A stretch of DNA of 64,000 nucleotides from Streptomyces sp. MST-110588. GTDB taxonomy: Bacteria; Actinomycetota; Actinomycetes; Streptomycetales; Streptomycetaceae. Positions 1 to 9,661 of the stretch are shown here, piece by piece; the first letter of the stretch is position 1, and every line of letters begins with the position of its first letter. Location of the stretch: contig NZ_CP074380.1 of assembly GCF_022695595.1 (NCBI RefSeq), positions 1,116,001-1,180,000 on the forward strand, given 5' to 3'. The translations under genes and the position numbers were made by a program. Below the pieces are notes generated by a model. The model did not search any database. It was not told the DNA's origin and was given only the letters and a program-made list of their open reading frames with translations.

Positions 1-727
1 CCCCACTGGCCTTCGCCAGCCGCAGTGCCTGATGGAAGTAACGCTGGGCCAGTCCCAGAGCGTCCGAGTCGTACGCACAGATGCCGGCGACCGCCACCAG
101 CCCCCCGGTCGCCCGGTGGAGCTGCCGGCCCGTCGCGTCGGTGTAACTGCCGCGCAGCAACGGGGCCGCCTCGGTGTTGAGGAATCCGACGACGCGCGTT
201 CTGGTCGCTATACCACCCGCCTTCCGGTACATCTGCTCGTAGTGGGTACGGGCCGCGCGCAGCATCTCGATGTCGGCCATGCTCACGCGCGTCAGGCCGT
301 CCCGCGAGACGTCGGAGTCCTCGGGCGGGTTCTCCCACTCCCATACGGGTATGACCGCCGAAGTGCCGGTGAGCGCCGGGGCGGCCAGCACATGCGGACG
401 CTGCTGCTCGTCGGACCGCCACAGCGCGGTGGCCCGTTCGACGAAGCCCGACAGCGGAGTGTCGGGCGGGCGCCGCACCCCGGGCCGGCTGAGCCCGATG
501 TCATCCAGGCCGACGGCACGGTGCAGCCGCTCACCGAGTACCTCACAGATCAGGTCGGGAACCTGCCCGCGGGGCCGCTGCCCCTTCAGCCAGCGTGCCA
601 CGGCGGTGTGTTCATAGCGCAGGTTCAAGCCGCGCTGACGGCCGAGCTGGTTGACGTGTACGGCCAGTCCGGCATGCGAAATGCCCGCTTCGTCGAGGAT
701 CGCGTCGAGCAGGCTGTTGGGCTCCAT
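1..727 (-). CDS. Helix-turn-helix regulator with TPR-like C-terminus, truncated at the window edge
   Basis: About 242 residues are visible, read down from an ATG at 727; the C-terminus lies beyond base 1. Residues 1-80 (MEPNSLLDAILDEAG, then YEHTAVARWLKGQRPRGQ) form an Xre-like DNA-binding domain of the type that opens large Streptomyces regulators related to NsdA. The end of the visible part (ALGLAQRYFHQALRLAKASG) resembles the start of a TPR helical repeat. Such proteins are cytoplasmic regulators affecting differentiation and antibiotic production in relatives; that role is inference here. The gene lies immediately downstream of MITE-like element A, so its promoter region between 728 and 875 may be affected by the insertion. 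No specific target can be named. Confidence 0.75.
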   Translation of the reverse strand, partial: MEPNSLLDAILDEAGISHAGLAVHVNQLGRQRGLNLRYEHTAVARWLKGQRPRGQVPDLICEVLGERLHRAVGLDDIGLSRPGVRRPPDTPLSGFVERATALWRSDEQQRPHVLAAPALTGTSAVIPVWEWENPPEDSDVSRDGLTRVSMADIEMLRAARTHYEQMYRKAGGIATRTRVVGFLNTEAAPLLRGSYTDATGRQLHRATGGLVAVAGICAYDSDALGLAQRYFHQALRLAKASG

Positions 728-875
728 GGCGCCCTCCTGATGAGCCCGCCCGGCGCGACGGGCCGTCGTCTCGTGGAGTCGAGTGGATTTGTCGACTCAA
801 ATCCCCCTCGAATCAGCGTAGTCAAGGGGGGTTCACACGGGGTGTGCTTTTCCGTCCGCTTCCGTCCGTGACCCT

Positions 876-1595
876 TTTCCGTCCGTGACGGCGCGCCGAT
901 TCGGGGTGGCCGTGCGCCGTGGGGTTACCCCGGCGGCGGTCTTCCCCCCTTCCCCCCGTGCGGGGTGCGGTTTCGCCTTCGGCGGGAGGGGTTGGTGGGG
1001 TGGGCGCTTTGCGCTTGCTGGGTGGTGGGTGGCGGGGTCGGGCCTGCGGGGGCGTGTATCAAAGCTGCTTCGCTTTACGCTTTGATACACGCCCCCTCCG
1101 GCCCGCCCCCTCCCGTCCGGTAGCGCGCCCACCCCTGGGGGGAGGGTTGGTAGGTGACCCGCCGTGCGGGTCGGTACCCCGAAGGCGGCTCCTGGTGGCA
1201 AAAAGCACAGGGCGGGCGTATGGGGAGGTCGTGCCCGGAGGGGTGGCCGTACGGGGAGGTCGTACCCGGCGGGGCGGCCGTACCGGCCGGGTCTTGGGAC
1301 CGGTTGGAAAGATGTGACCGGCGGCTCGGGGACGGCCGGGCGTGGGCGTATCGGGGACTCCCCGCAGGGCCGTGTGCAAGACGCGGGCTTCCTTTTACGG
1401 CGTACCAGCCACGCACACGGCCCGAGGAGTGGCCCCGGTGCGACCGCGCCCCACCCCACCCACCGACCGCACCGGGTCCAAGACCAAACAATCCGCACAT
1501 GACCGACAAGGTCGCGCCGCAGGCATCGCGCCACACACAGCAACCACCCACAACGAGCCGCCGCCCACAAGCGCCACCACCGCCACAGGCGGAAA
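876..1595 (-). mobile_element. MITE-like non-coding element, copy A
   Basis: This ~720-bp block aligns by eye along its whole length with 11974-12693 in the opposite orientation. The left end (876-903, TTTCCGTCCGTGACGGCGCG and on) is the same as the end of copy B at 12665-12692. Internal landmarks are shared: a hairpin at 1048-1096 with 18-bp arms and a 13-nt loop, and an 11-bp inverted repeat GGGCCGTGTGC at 1367-1377 matched at 1413-1423. Two imperfect ~31-bp tandem units lie near 1220-1285. Single-base indels relative to copy B break every reading frame, so I see no coding capacity. The right terminal repeat is largely missing. It fills the 920-bp gap between pheT and the regulator gene. 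Strand is arbitrary. Confidence 0.7.
1048..1096. repeat. Hairpin inside element A
   Basis: The arms 1048-1065 and 1079-1096 are perfectly complementary (GGGGGCGTGTATCAAAGC and its complement) around a 13-nt loop. An outer 6-bp CGGGCC/GGCCCG pairing flanks a 3-nt mismatch. The same hairpin in copy B is perfect over 27 bp. Confidence 0.8.
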
Positions 1596-1596
1596 A

Positions 1597-1625
1597 GAGC
1601 CCGGCAGCGCATCGCTGCCGGGCTC
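1597..1625 (-). terminator. Terminator hairpin downstream of pheT
   Basis: A perfect 12-bp stem (GAGCCCGGCAGC) with a 5-nt loop sits 25 bp past the pheT stop codon. On the minus strand it is followed by TTTT. Confidence 0.75.
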
Positions 1626-1649
1626 TCCGCCGACCGGGGCCGCCTCAGA

Positions 1650-4177
1650 TCACGCGCCGCGCAGCACCGCTCCCGTGCGCTCAACGGCCACCGCGACCGC
1701 CGCGTCCCGCGCCGCCGAAGCCTCCTCGGCGGTGAGCGTGCGGTCCGGCGCGCGGAACCGCAGCGCGTAGGCCAGGGACTTCTTGCCCTCGCCGACCTGC
1801 TCACCGGTGAAGACGTCGAACAGCCGCAGCGACTCCAGGAGCCCGCCCGCGCCCTCACGCAGCGCCGCCTCCACCTGGGCCGCCGGAACCGCGGAGTCCA
1901 CGATCAGCGCGACGTCCTGCGTGGCGACCGGGAAGGTGGAGATGCGCGGGGCGCGCACCACGCCCTCCCCCGCCTCCTCCAGGCGGTCCAGGTCGATCTC
2001 CATCGCGCCGGTGCGCTCCGGCAGACCCAGTGCCTTGGTGACGCGCGGGTGCAGCTCACCGGCGTTGCCGACCAGGACCTCCCGGCCGTCGACGACGGCG
2101 AGCAGCGCGGCGCACCGGCCCGGGTGCCACGGCGCGCGCTGGTCCTGGCGGACGATCAGCTCCACACCCGCCTCCCGGGCGACGACGCGGCCCGCCTCGA
2201 CGGCGTCCGCCCAGCTCGCCGGGCGGCCCTGGCCCCACCAGCCGGCCTGCTCGCGCGCCCCGGAGAGCACCACGGCGACCCGGCGCGGCTGCCGCGGCAG
2301 CGCGGCGTTCAGCGCGGCGATCTCCGTGTCGGTCGGGCGGCGGTCCACGGACAGCCGGGCGGCCGGCTTCTCCTGACCGGTCGGCTGGAAGACCAGCCCG
2401 GTCTCGAACAGCGCCAGGTCCTGGCTGCCGCGGCCGGCGTTGCGGCGCAGGGCGCCGAGCAGGCCCGGGATCAGCGTCGTACGGAGGAAGGGCTCCTCGT
2501 CGGAGAGGGGTTGAGGAGCTTGACGGTCCGGCGGCGCGGGTCGTCCTCCTCGATGCCGAGCTGGTCCAGGGCCGTCTTGCCGATGAACGGGTAGTTCAGC
2601 GCCTCGACGTAGCCGGCGCCGACCAGCGCGCGGCCGACCCGGCGGTGCAGCCGCTGCCGCTCGGTCAGGCCCCGCCCGGCGGGCGGCGAGGGCAGCGTGG
2701 AGGGGAGGTTCTCGTAGCCCTCCAGCCGGATGACCTCTTCGGCCAGGTCGTTGGGGTCGGTCAGGTCGGGCCGCCAGGACGGCACGGTGACGACCAGCTC
2801 GTCCTGCCCGTACACGTCGCAGCCGATCTCCTGGAGGCGGCGTACGACGGTCTCGCGGCCGTAGTCGACCCCCGCGACCCGGTCCGGGTGTGACGCGGAG
2901 AGGGTGATCGTGTGCGGCGCGCCGGGCGAGGAGATCTCGGTGACGCCGGCCTCGGCGGTGCCGCCCGCGAGCAGCACCAGCAGGTCCACGGTCCGCTGCG
3001 CCGCCGCCGAGGCGGCCTGCGGGTCCACGCCGCGCTCGAAGCGCTTGGACGCCTCGGAGGACAGCTTGTGGCGGCGGGCCGTACGGGCGATGGAGACCGC
3101 GTCGAAGTGCGCGGCCTCGATGACCACCTCGGTGGTGCCGGTGGCCTCGCCGGTCTCCGGGTCGGTCGCGGAGTCGGCGATCTCGGTGTTGGCGCCGCCC
3201 ATGACGCCCGCCAGGCCGATGGGGCCGCGGTTGTCGGTGATGACCAGGTCGCCCGCGTCCAGGACGCGCCGCGTCCCGTCCAGGGTGGTCAGCTTCTCGC
3301 CCGGCTCGGCGCGGCGCACGCCGATCGTCCCCTGGATCCGGGAGCGGTCGTAGGCGTGCAGCGGCTGGCCCAGCTCCAGCATCACGTAGTTGGTGACGTC
3401 CACGGCCAGCGAGACCGGGCGCATCCCGGCCTTCTGGAGGCGGCGCCGGAGCCAGATCGGGGAGCGCGCCTCGGGGTCCAGGCCGACGACCGTACGGGCG
3501 GTGAAGCGGTCGCAGCCCATCGGGTCGGCGATCTTGACCGGGTAGCCGTAGGAGTTGGGCGGCGGCACGTCCAGCAGCGCGGGGTCGCGCAGCGGCAGGC
3601 CGTAGGCGGTGGCGGTCTCACGGGCGACGCCGCGCAGGGACAGGCAGTAGCCGCGGTCGGCGGTGACGGCGATGTCCAGGACCTCGTCCACCAGCTCCAG
3701 CAGCTCGATGGCGTCGGTGCCGGGCTCGTACTCCGGCGGCAGCACGATGATGCCTCCGCTGCCGTCGTCGCCCATGCCCAGCTCGTCACCGGAGCAGATC
3801 ATGCCCTCGGACACCCGGCCGTAGGTCTTGCGCGCGGCGATCTTGAAGTCGCCGGGCAGCACGGCGCCGGGCAGTACGACCACGACCTTGTCGCCGACGG
3901 CGAAGTTGCGCGCGCCGCAGACGATGTTCTGCGGCTCGCCGGTGCCGTTGGCGGTGCCGACGTCGACCGTGCAGAAGCGGATGGGCTTCTTGAAGCCCTC
4001 CAGCTCCTCGATCGTGAGGACCTTGCCGACGACCAGGGGGCCCTTGAGACCGGCGCCCAACTGCTCGACGGTCTCGACCTCCAGCCCTGCGGCGATCAGC
4101 TTGGCCTGTACGTCACGGCCGGTCTCACCGGCCGGCAGGTCGACGTACTCCCGCAGCCAGGAAAGCGGGACCCGCAT
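1650..4177 (-). CDS. pheT: Phenylalanine--tRNA ligase beta subunit, with a 1-bp frameshift
   Basis: Beta subunit of the cytoplasmic (alpha-beta)2 PheRS, which charges tRNA-Phe. The N-terminal part has the EMAP/OB tRNA-binding domain (about residues 40-155), then B3/4 editing and B5 domains. The C-terminal part has the FDX-ACB anticodon-binding domain (from [18 protein letters not shown] to VLRGA). The frame breaks at the G run 2507-2510: frame one reads KLLNP and then runs into a false stop, while the next frame continues [16 protein letters not shown]. Adding one base gives 842 residues, the normal length. The start ATG overlaps the pheS stop (TGATG), implying translational coupling. The gene is essential, so a base-calling error in a homopolymer is the likeliest cause. 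Confidence 0.93.
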
Positions 4178-5301
4178 CAGATCTCCATCCCGAACGGCCG
4201 GGTGAAGCGCACGTCACCCTCGACCATGTCTCGCATGTCCTCGACGTTGTGGCGGAACATCAGCATCCGTTCGATGCCGAACCCGAAGGCGAATCCGCTG
4301 TACTTCTCCGGGTCGACGCCGCAGGCCGTCAGGACCCGCGGGTTGACCATGCCGCAGCCGCCCAGCTCGATCCAGCCCTCGCTGGAGCAGGTGCGGCAGG
4401 GGCGGTCCGGGTTGCCGACGGACGCGCCGCGGCAGACGTAACAGACCATGTCCATCTCGGCGGACGGCTCGGTGAAGGGGAAGTAGTTCGGCCGCAGCCG
4501 GGTCTGCATCCCCTCGCCGAACAGGGCGCGGACCATGTGGTCCAGGGTGCCCTTGAGGTCCGCCATGGTCAGGCCCTCGTCGACGGCCAGCAGCTCGACC
4601 TGGGTGAAGACCGGGGTGTGGGTGGCGTCCAGCTCGTCGGTGCGGTAGACGCGGCCGGGGCAGATCACGTACAGCGGCGGCTCGCGGTCGAGCATCGTAC
4701 GGATCTGTACGGGCGAGGTGTGGGTGCGCAGCACCACGCCGGTCTGGTCGGTGCCCGCCGCGTCGTTCTCGACGAAGAAGGTGTCGTGGGTGGTGCGGGC
4801 CGGGTGGTCCGGCGAGAGGTTGAGCGCGTCGAAGTTCAGCCACTCGGACTCGACCTCGGGGCCCTCGGCGACCTCGTAGCCCATGGCCACGAAGATGTCC
4901 TCGATCCGCTCGGACAGGGTCGTCAGCGGGTGCCGGGCGCCGGCCGGGAGGCGGTCGTACGGCAGCGTGACGTCGACCGCCTCCTCGACCAGGACCCGGG
5001 CGTCGCGCTCGGCCTCCAGCTCTTCCTGGCGCGCCTTGAGCGCCTGGTTGACCTGGCCGCGGGCCTGGCCGACGCGCTTGCCGGCGTCCGCCTTGGCGTG
5101 CGGTGGCAGGGCGCCGATCTCGCGGTTGGCCAGCGCGAGCGGGGAGCGGTCGCCGGTGTGGGCGACCTTCACCTCGCGCAGCGCCTCAAGATCGCCGGCG
5201 GCGGCGACGGCGGCGAGCGCCTCGTCCCGCACGCGGGCGATCTCTTCCGGTTTCAGTGCCTCGACCTCGACAGGGTCGTACGACTTATTGGGTGCGGACA
5301 T
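4177..5301 (-). CDS. pheS: Phenylalanine--tRNA ligase alpha subunit
   Basis: Catalytic alpha subunit of PheRS, 374 residues. The N-terminal coiled coil ([20 protein letters not shown] to about residue 95) binds tRNA. The class II core follows, with motif 2 around [20 protein letters not shown] and motif 3 at [20 protein letters not shown], ending [10 protein letters not shown] chose the ATG at 5301 ([13 protein letters not shown]) because GGAAGAG lies just upstream and family members start there; a longer reading from 5418 runs through the leader. The gene overlaps pheT by one base. The 250-bp leader holds hairpins that may matter for control. Confidence 0.95.
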   Translation of the reverse strand: MSAPNKSYDPVEVEALKPEEIARVRDEALAAVAAAGDLEALREVKVAHTGDRSPLALANREIGALPPHAKADAGKRVGQARGQVNQALKARQEELEAERDARVLVEEAVDVTLPYDRLPAGARHPLTTLSERIEDIFVAMGYEVAEGPEVESEWLNFDALNLSPDHPARTTHDTFFVENDAAGTDQTGVVLRTHTSPVQIRTMLDREPPLYVICPGRVYRTDELDATHTPVFTQVELLAVDEGLTMADLKGTLDHMVRALFGEGMQTRLRPNYFPFTEPSAEMDMVCYVCRGASVGNPDRPCRTCSSEGWIELGGCGMVNPRVLTACGVDPEKYSGFAFGFGIERMLMFRHNVEDMRDMVEGDVRFTRPFGMEI

Positions 5302-5552
5302 CTCTTCCCGTGCTTCCGATGGGCTGCGCTTCGCATCGCCCCGGCTGATTTCCCTGCCGGGCTTGCGAAGCCGAGCTTGGCGCGCGGTCGGGGCGTCTGG
5401 TGGACCAGACACCCCCAACCCCCGACCCTGCTGGCAGGTGTCCGAGTGGATCGGACATCCCTAAAGGCCAAAGGTGCCAAAAGGCAAGTCTAAGGGGACG
5501 GCCGCCGCGCCCGGATCCGCGCCCCCGGTCCGGGTGAGCCCGTCGGTCCCGG
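5302..5552 (-). promoter_or_regulatory. pheST leader with paired hairpins
   Basis: The gap between the kinase gene and pheS holds two tight inverted repeats: GTCCGA/TCGGAC at 5440-5456 and GTCTGG/CCAGAC at 5395-5410. Further GC-rich pairing is possible nearer the start codon. No T-box core motif is visible. Attenuation is possible but unproven. Confidence 0.35.
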
Positions 5553-6809
5553 TCAGGCCATGAAGGCCGGGGTCCCGACGGGCAGGCTAAATCGGAACCG
5601 GGCGCCGCCGGCGAGGGCCCGGCCGACCGTGATCGTGCCGCCGTGGGCCTCGACGATGCCCTTGACGATGTACAGGCCCAGGCCGGTGCCACCGCGCTTG
5701 CTGCCCCGCCAGAAGCGGGTGAAGACGCGGCTCATCGACTCCTCGGGGATGCCGGGGCCTTCGTCGCTCACGGTGACGGTCGTTCCTTCCGGGCCGGTGC
5801 CGCTCGGTGACGGTCCGACCTCAATGGTGACGGTTCCCTCGCCATGGCGCACCGCATTTTCCAACAGGTTGCCCAGGACCTGGTCGATCTTGTCCGGATC
5901 GGCCCACAGTTCGGGCAGCGGTTCGCGCATCTTGATCAGGAAGCGGTCCGGTTTCTGTCCCGCGGTGGTCTGCGCCTGGACGTGGCGGCGGACGGCCGCG
6001 GCCATGTCGATCCGCTGGCGCCGTACCTCCAGCCGGCCCGAGTCGATCCGGGAGATGTCCAGCAGCTCGGCGATCAGCCGGGTGACGCGGTTGGCGTCGG
6101 CGTCCACGGTCTCCAGCATCAGCCGCTTCTGGTCGTCGGTGAAGCGCTCCCACTTCTGCAGGAGGGTGGCGGTGAAGCCCTTCACGGACGTCAGCGGCGA
6201 GCGCAGCTCGTGGGCGACGGTGGCGATCAGCTCGGCGTGGCTGAGTTCGGTGCGGCGCCGGGCCTCGGTGCCACGTACGGCGATCACCACGCGGCGTACG
6301 GGGCCGTTCGGCCGGCTGCGTACGTAGCGCGCCGAGACCAGCACCTCACGGCCGCCGAGCAGCAGGTTCCGCTCCGGTTGGCCGCTGCGGATGGACAGGC
6401 CGCCGTAGGGGTCGGTGAGCTGCCACCAGCGGCGGCCCTCGATGTCCTGGAGCGGCAGGGCCCGCTCCAGGGGACGGCCGAGGGCGTCCTGGGGGGCGAT
6501 GTCCGTGATGCGGGCGGCGGCGGCGTTGAAGCAGATGACGCGGCCGGTCTCGTCGGCGACGACCAGGCCGTCGGGGAGATCGTCGGGGTCCAGACCGAGA
6601 TCGGCGAAGCAGCCCCGGACGCCCGGGGCCGGTGGGGCGTCCGGGGCCGGTGGGACGCCCGAGTCGCCAGGGCCAGCCGAGTCGCCCGGGCCGCCCGAGT
6701 CGCCTGGGGTTTCCGAGGCCACCGAGGCTCCTGGGGCGTGGGATTCGGCGGAGACGCCGGGCGGGCAGGTGTCAGCGGCGACCGTGGTGCCGGAAGTCCT
6801 CACATCCAT
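5553..6809 (-). CDS. Soluble PAS-domain sensor histidine kinase
   Basis: 418 residues with no membrane segment, so probably cytoplasmic. The first ~65 residues are a low-complexity linker with repeats ([17 protein letters not shown]). A PAS domain spans about 70-180 ([20 protein letters not shown]). The HisKA H-box is at about residue 200 ([18 protein letters not shown]). The ATPase domain has an N box ([15 protein letters not shown]), G1 (DEGPGIPEE) and G2 (GGTGLGL). I prefer the ATG at 6809 to the GTG at 6839 because GGAAGG sits about 10 bases upstream. No response regulator is adjacent, so it is an orphan kinase with unknown partner and signal. It probably shares transcription with the methyltransferase gene upstream. 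Confidence 0.9.
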   Translation of the reverse strand: MDVRTSGTTVAADTCPPGVSAESHAPGASVASETPGDSGGPGDSAGPGDSGVPPAPDAPPAPGVRGCFADLGLDPDDLPDGLVVADETGRVICFNAAAARITDIAPQDALGRPLERALPLQDIEGRRWWQLTDPYGGLSIRSGQPERNLLLGGREVLVSARYVRSRPNGPVRRVVIAVRGTEARRRTELSHAELIATVAHELRSPLTSVKGFTATLLQKWERFTDDQKRLMLETVDADANRVTRLIAELLDISRIDSGRLEVRRQRIDMAAAVRRHVQAQTTAGQKPDRFLIKMREPLPELWADPDKIDQVLGNLLENAVRHGEGTVTIEVGPSPSGTGPEGTTVTVSDEGPGIPEESMSRVFTRFWRGSKRGGTGLGLYIVKGIVEAHGGTITVGRALAGGARFRFSLPVGTPAFMA

Positions 6810-6848
6810 CCCCGCTACCCCTTCCGGGCCCCCGGGCACGCAACCCTA

Positions 6849-7703
6849 CTAGCCGCGGGAGGCGGAGCGGCACCCTCCGGGGGTGCGCTGCGCACGGGCG
6901 GAGGCGTACAGGCAGACGGCGGCGGCCGTGGCGAGGTTGAGGCTCTCGGCCCTGCCGTGGATCGGTACGCGCACCACGGCGTCCGCCAGTGCGCGGGTCT
7001 CCTCCGGCAGCCCCCACGCCTCGTTGCCGAACACCCAGGCCGTCGGGCCGCTCATGGTGCCCTGGTCCAGCTCCGCGTCCAGGTCACGGTCGCCTGCGCC
7101 GTCGGCCGCCAGGATGCGTACGCCGGCGCCCTTCAGCCCGCCGACCACCTGTTCGACCGGTACGCCGACGGCGACCGGGAGGTGGAAGAGCGAACCGACC
7201 GAGGCCCGTACGGACTTGGGGTTGTACAGGTCGACGGAGGCGTCGGTCAGCACGACCGCGTCCGCGCCCGCGGCGTCCGCGCAGCGCAGCACCGTCCCGG
7301 CGTTCCCGGGGTCGCGGACGTGGGCGAGCACCGCGACCAGCTTGGGCCGGGCGCGCAGGATCTCCTCGAACGGGGAGTCCAGGAACCGGCAGACACCGAT
7401 CAGCCCCTGGGGCGTGACGGTCTGGGAGATGTCGGCGACGGTCCGGTCGTCGGCGAAGTGGACGGGCACCCCGGCGGCGTGTGCGGCGGAGACGATCTCG
7501 GCGTGCCGCTCGGCGGCCTCCACGGTCGCGAACAGCTCGATGAGGGTGGGCGTGCCGCCGGTACGGTGCGCGATCGCCTCCCGTACCGCCTGCGGGCCCT
7601 CGGCGATGAACCGGCGCTCCTTGCCGCGGAAGGTGCGGCGGGCCAGCCGCCGGGCGGCGGCGACACGCGAGGAACGCGGGGAGATCAGCTCGGGGGTGCC
7701 CAT
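6849..7703 (-). CDS. TrmH/SpoU-family RNA 2'-O-methyltransferase
   Basis: 284 residues. The SPOUT-fold motifs are plain: motif 1 RDPGNAGTVLRCADAAGAD, motif 2 WVFGNEAWGL and motif 3 VPIHGRAESLNLATAAAVCL, which form the knotted S-adenosylmethionine site. The N-terminal part (RRLARRTFRGKERRFIAEG) is the usual substrate-binding domain. It should methylate a ribose in rRNA or tRNA; the exact target cannot be read from sequence. The ATG at 7703 (MGTPELISPRSSR) fits family length; a longer reading from 7784 adds an unrelated leader. Its position just after rplT is a common Streptomyces arrangement. Confidence 0.9.
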   Translation of the reverse strand: MGTPELISPRSSRVAAARRLARRTFRGKERRFIAEGPQAVREAIAHRTGGTPTLIELFATVEAAERHAEIVSAAHAAGVPVHFADDRTVADISQTVTPQGLIGVCRFLDSPFEEILRARPKLVAVLAHVRDPGNAGTVLRCADAAGADAVVLTDASVDLYNPKSVRASVGSLFHLPVAVGVPVEQVVGGLKGAGVRILAADGAGDRDLDAELDQGTMSGPTAWVFGNEAWGLPEETRALADAVVRVPIHGRAESLNLATAAAVCLYASARAQRTPGGCRSASRG

Positions 7704-7825
7704 GGGCGGCGGCTCGCTTCTGCGGTGGTCAAGGTGGTGGTCAAGGACGCGGGGCGGAGAAAACAAAAAGCAAAGAGGCGGCAAAGGCCACAGCCCGGCA
7801 GGTCCGCCCGGGGGTGCAAACGGCG

Positions 7826-7858
7826 GCGGACCCGCAGGCCGGAAGCCTGCGGGTCCGC
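7826..7858 (-). terminator. Terminator after rplT
   Basis: A perfect 14-bp stem (GCGGACCCGCAGGC) with a 5-nt loop lies 24 bp past the rplT stop codon. Confidence 0.75.
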
Positions 7859-7882
7859 GTCACACAGCCTTCAGGCGCCGGT

Positions 7883-8266
7883 TCAGGCGGCCTTCGGGGC
7901 GTTGACGTCGCTCGGCAGCGCCTTCTGGGCGGCCTCGATGAGCGCGGCGAACGCGTTCGGGTCGTTGACCGCGAGGTCGGCCAGGATCTTGCGGTCCACC
8001 TCGATGCTGGCGGCCTTCAGACCCTGGATGAAGCGGTTGTAGGTCATGCCGTTGGCGCGGGCAGCGGCGTTGATGCGCTGGATCCAGAGCTGACGGAAGT
8101 CGCCCTTGCGCTTCTTGCGGTCGTTGTAGTTGTAGACGAGGGAGTGGGTGACCTGCTCCTTCGCCTTGCGGTAGAGGCGAGAACGCTGGCCGCGGTAGCC
8201 GCTGGCCTGCTCGAGGATCGCCCGGCGCTTCTTGTGGGCGTTGACTGCCCGCTTGACGCGTGCCAC
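7883..8266 (-). CDS. rplT: 50S ribosomal protein bL20
   Basis: 127 residues, the usual length. The basic N-terminal tail [18 protein letters not shown], the central [20 protein letters not shown] and the C-terminal [19 protein letters not shown] are diagnostic. L20 binds 23S rRNA early in 50S assembly. In other bacteria it also represses the infC-rpmI-rplT operon. It is the last gene of that operon here, about 100 bp after rpmI, with a strong terminator downstream. A SD-like AAGGAG lies before the start. Confidence 0.97.
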   Translation of the reverse strand: MARVKRAVNAHKKRRAILEQASGYRGQRSRLYRKAKEQVTHSLVYNYNDRKKRKGDFRQLWIQRINAAARANGMTYNRFIQGLKAASIEVDRKILADLAVNDPNAFAALIEAAQKALPSDVNAPKAA

Positions 8267-8370
8267 TTGTTAACTCCTTGTAGCGGGGCCGCGGTTGTCC
8301 GCACGCGGCCCGGTTCGATTGGGTCCCGGTCCAGGTCCTGCTGCGCCCACGCCGTGCGGGGCGCGCGGAC

Positions 8371-8565
8371 TCACTTGCCGAGAAGCTTCTTGATCTTCTT
8401 GGCGTCGCCCGGGGCCATCTCGGCGTTGCCGGTGAGGCGACGCGTCAGACGGGACGACTTGTGCTCGAGCAGGTGGCGCTTGCCGGCGCGCTCGCGCATC
8501 ACCTTGCCGGAGCCAGTGACCTTGAAGCGCTTGCTGGCACCGCTGTGCGTCTTGTTCTTCGGCAT
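8371..8565 (-). CDS. rpmI: 50S ribosomal protein bL35
   Basis: 64 residues starting [20 protein letters not shown] and ending [11 protein letters not shown], the normal bL35 size and signature. The ATG at 8565 is preceded by AGGAGAG; a longer reading from 8598 adds 11 residues not found in the family. It is the middle gene of the infC-rpmI-rplT operon. Confidence 0.97.
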   Translation of the reverse strand: MPKNKTHSGASKRFKVTGSGKVMRERAGKRHLLEHKSSRLTRRLTGNAEMAPGDAKKIKKLLGK

Positions 8566-8589
8566 GCGCCGTTCTCTCCTCGTCAGTGG

Positions 8590-8625
8590 CGCCCCCACCG
8601 GTGGTGAACCGGCTTGGAGGGGGCG
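8590..8625 (-). other. Intra-operon hairpin between infC and rpmI
   Basis: CGCCCCC at 8590-8596 pairs with GGGGGCG at 8619-8625, and ACCGGT lies inside the left arm. It could be a processing or attenuation site in the ribosomal protein mRNA. Confidence 0.4.
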
Positions 8626-8689
8626 TCAGATATATCCGTCGGTAACCGGGGCGGATGCCCCGGCGTCGATCCGGGGCTCGCGCCCTGGA

Positions 8690-9322
8690 TCACGCCTCGG
8701 CGGGTTCCTCGGCGGGCTCCTCGGTGCGCTGCACGTCCGCAGGAGCCGCACCCTGGCGCTCCGCCTTGCGGGCGGCCTGCGCCTCGCGGGCCTCGGCCAT
8801 CGCCTCGGTCTTCTTCTTGTGCGGACCGAGGACCATGATCATGTTGCGGCCGTCCTGCTTCGGATTGGACTCGATGAAGCCCAGGTCCTGGACGTCGTTC
8901 GCAAGCCGCTGCAGCAGTCGGAAGCCCAGCTCGGGGCGGGACTGCTCGCGACCACGGAACATGATCGTGATCTTGACCTTGTCACCCTGCTTGAGGAACC
9001 GGACGACGTGACCCTTCTTGGTGTCGTAGTCGTGCGGGTCGATCTTCGGCCGGAGCTTCATCTCCTTGATGACCGTGTGCGCCTGGTTCTTGCGCGCCTC
9101 ACGGGCCTTCATGGCCGACTCGTACTTGAACTTCCCGTAGTCCATGAGCTTGCAGACCGGCGGGCGGGCGTTGGCCGCCACCTCGACCAGGTCGAGGTCG
9201 TACTCCTGCGCAAGCTCCAGGGCCTTGGCAAGCGGCACGATGCCGACCTGCTCGCCGCTGGGACCGACGAGTCGCACCTCAGGGACACGAATCCGGTCGT
9301 TGATGCGGGGCTCGGCGCTGAT
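8690..9322 (-). CDS. infC: Translation initiation factor IF-3, probable ATC start
   Basis: 210 residues from [20 protein letters not shown], with the IF3 N-domain (to about 75), a Lys-rich linker and the C-domain ([20 protein letters not shown]). The tail is Ala/Glu-rich. IF-3 binds the 30S subunit and rejects non-AUG starts. I chose ATC at 9322 because GAGGAGG lies five bases upstream and the family's conserved part begins at that codon; IF-3 genes elsewhere use rare starts for self-regulation. The alternative is the in-frame ATG at 9424, preceded by GAAGGAG, which adds 34 residues ([11 protein letters not shown]). First gene of the infC-rpmI-rplT operon. Confidence 0.93.
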   Translation of the reverse strand: MSAEPRINDRIRVPEVRLVGPSGEQVGIVPLAKALELAQEYDLDLVEVAANARPPVCKLMDYGKFKYESAMKAREARKNQAHTVIKEMKLRPKIDPHDYDTKKGHVVRFLKQGDKVKITIMFRGREQSRPELGFRLLQRLANDVQDLGFIESNPKQDGRNMIMVLGPHKKKTEAMAEAREAQAARKAERQGAAPADVQRTEEPAEEPAEA

Positions 9323-9560
9323 GGATCCTCCTCGGTTGCACCACGCGGCCACCTGGCAGGTGACCACGTTCCTCTTGTGGCGACCACCCGCTCCAGAACG
9401 CGAAAAGCGCCCTGACCGGGACATAAGCGGGCTCCTTCACTACCGGAGCACCAGCGAATGAACCGCAGGGCGCGCATAACGGACGCTTCCCCCTCGAAGA
9501 GAGGGCGGACCGTTGGACCGGGACCCGTCGGCCTCTCGGCCGATCAGGTGGGAGAAGGAG
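9323..9560 (-). promoter_or_regulatory. infC operon leader
   Basis: A ~240-bp stretch upstream of infC with short stable hairpins: TCGGCC/GGCCGA near 9530-9545 and CCCTC/GAGGG near 9495-9510. It is the place where IF-3 or L20 feedback control would act. No known leader family could be confirmed by eye. Confidence 0.35.
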
Positions 9561-9661
9561 TCTCCACTTGCGGGCCAGACACAAGGTGAGCCTGGCCAGT
9601 CACCAAACAAGCATACCAGTCCCGCGGGGGCCTGCCGCCGGGCGCTCGGTAGGGTGCCCTG

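Noticed and set aside
833..1858. Open frames of 100-340 codons within element A as possible transposase genes
   Set aside because: Copy B has indels that break every frame; composition is low-complexity Arg/Pro/Gly, with no DDE or helix-turn-helix motif.
2471..2520. Programmed frameshifting in pheT
   Set aside because: No slippery heptamer plus stimulatory structure known for pheT, and several other genes show the same homopolymer defect, which points to an error.
5302..5552. T-box riboswitch upstream of pheS
   Set aside because: The conserved antiterminator sequence could not be found on the minus strand.
5844..8042. A 732-codon open frame on the plus strand
   Set aside because: It is the antisense shadow of the kinase and methyltransferase genes; codon bias is wrong for this genome.
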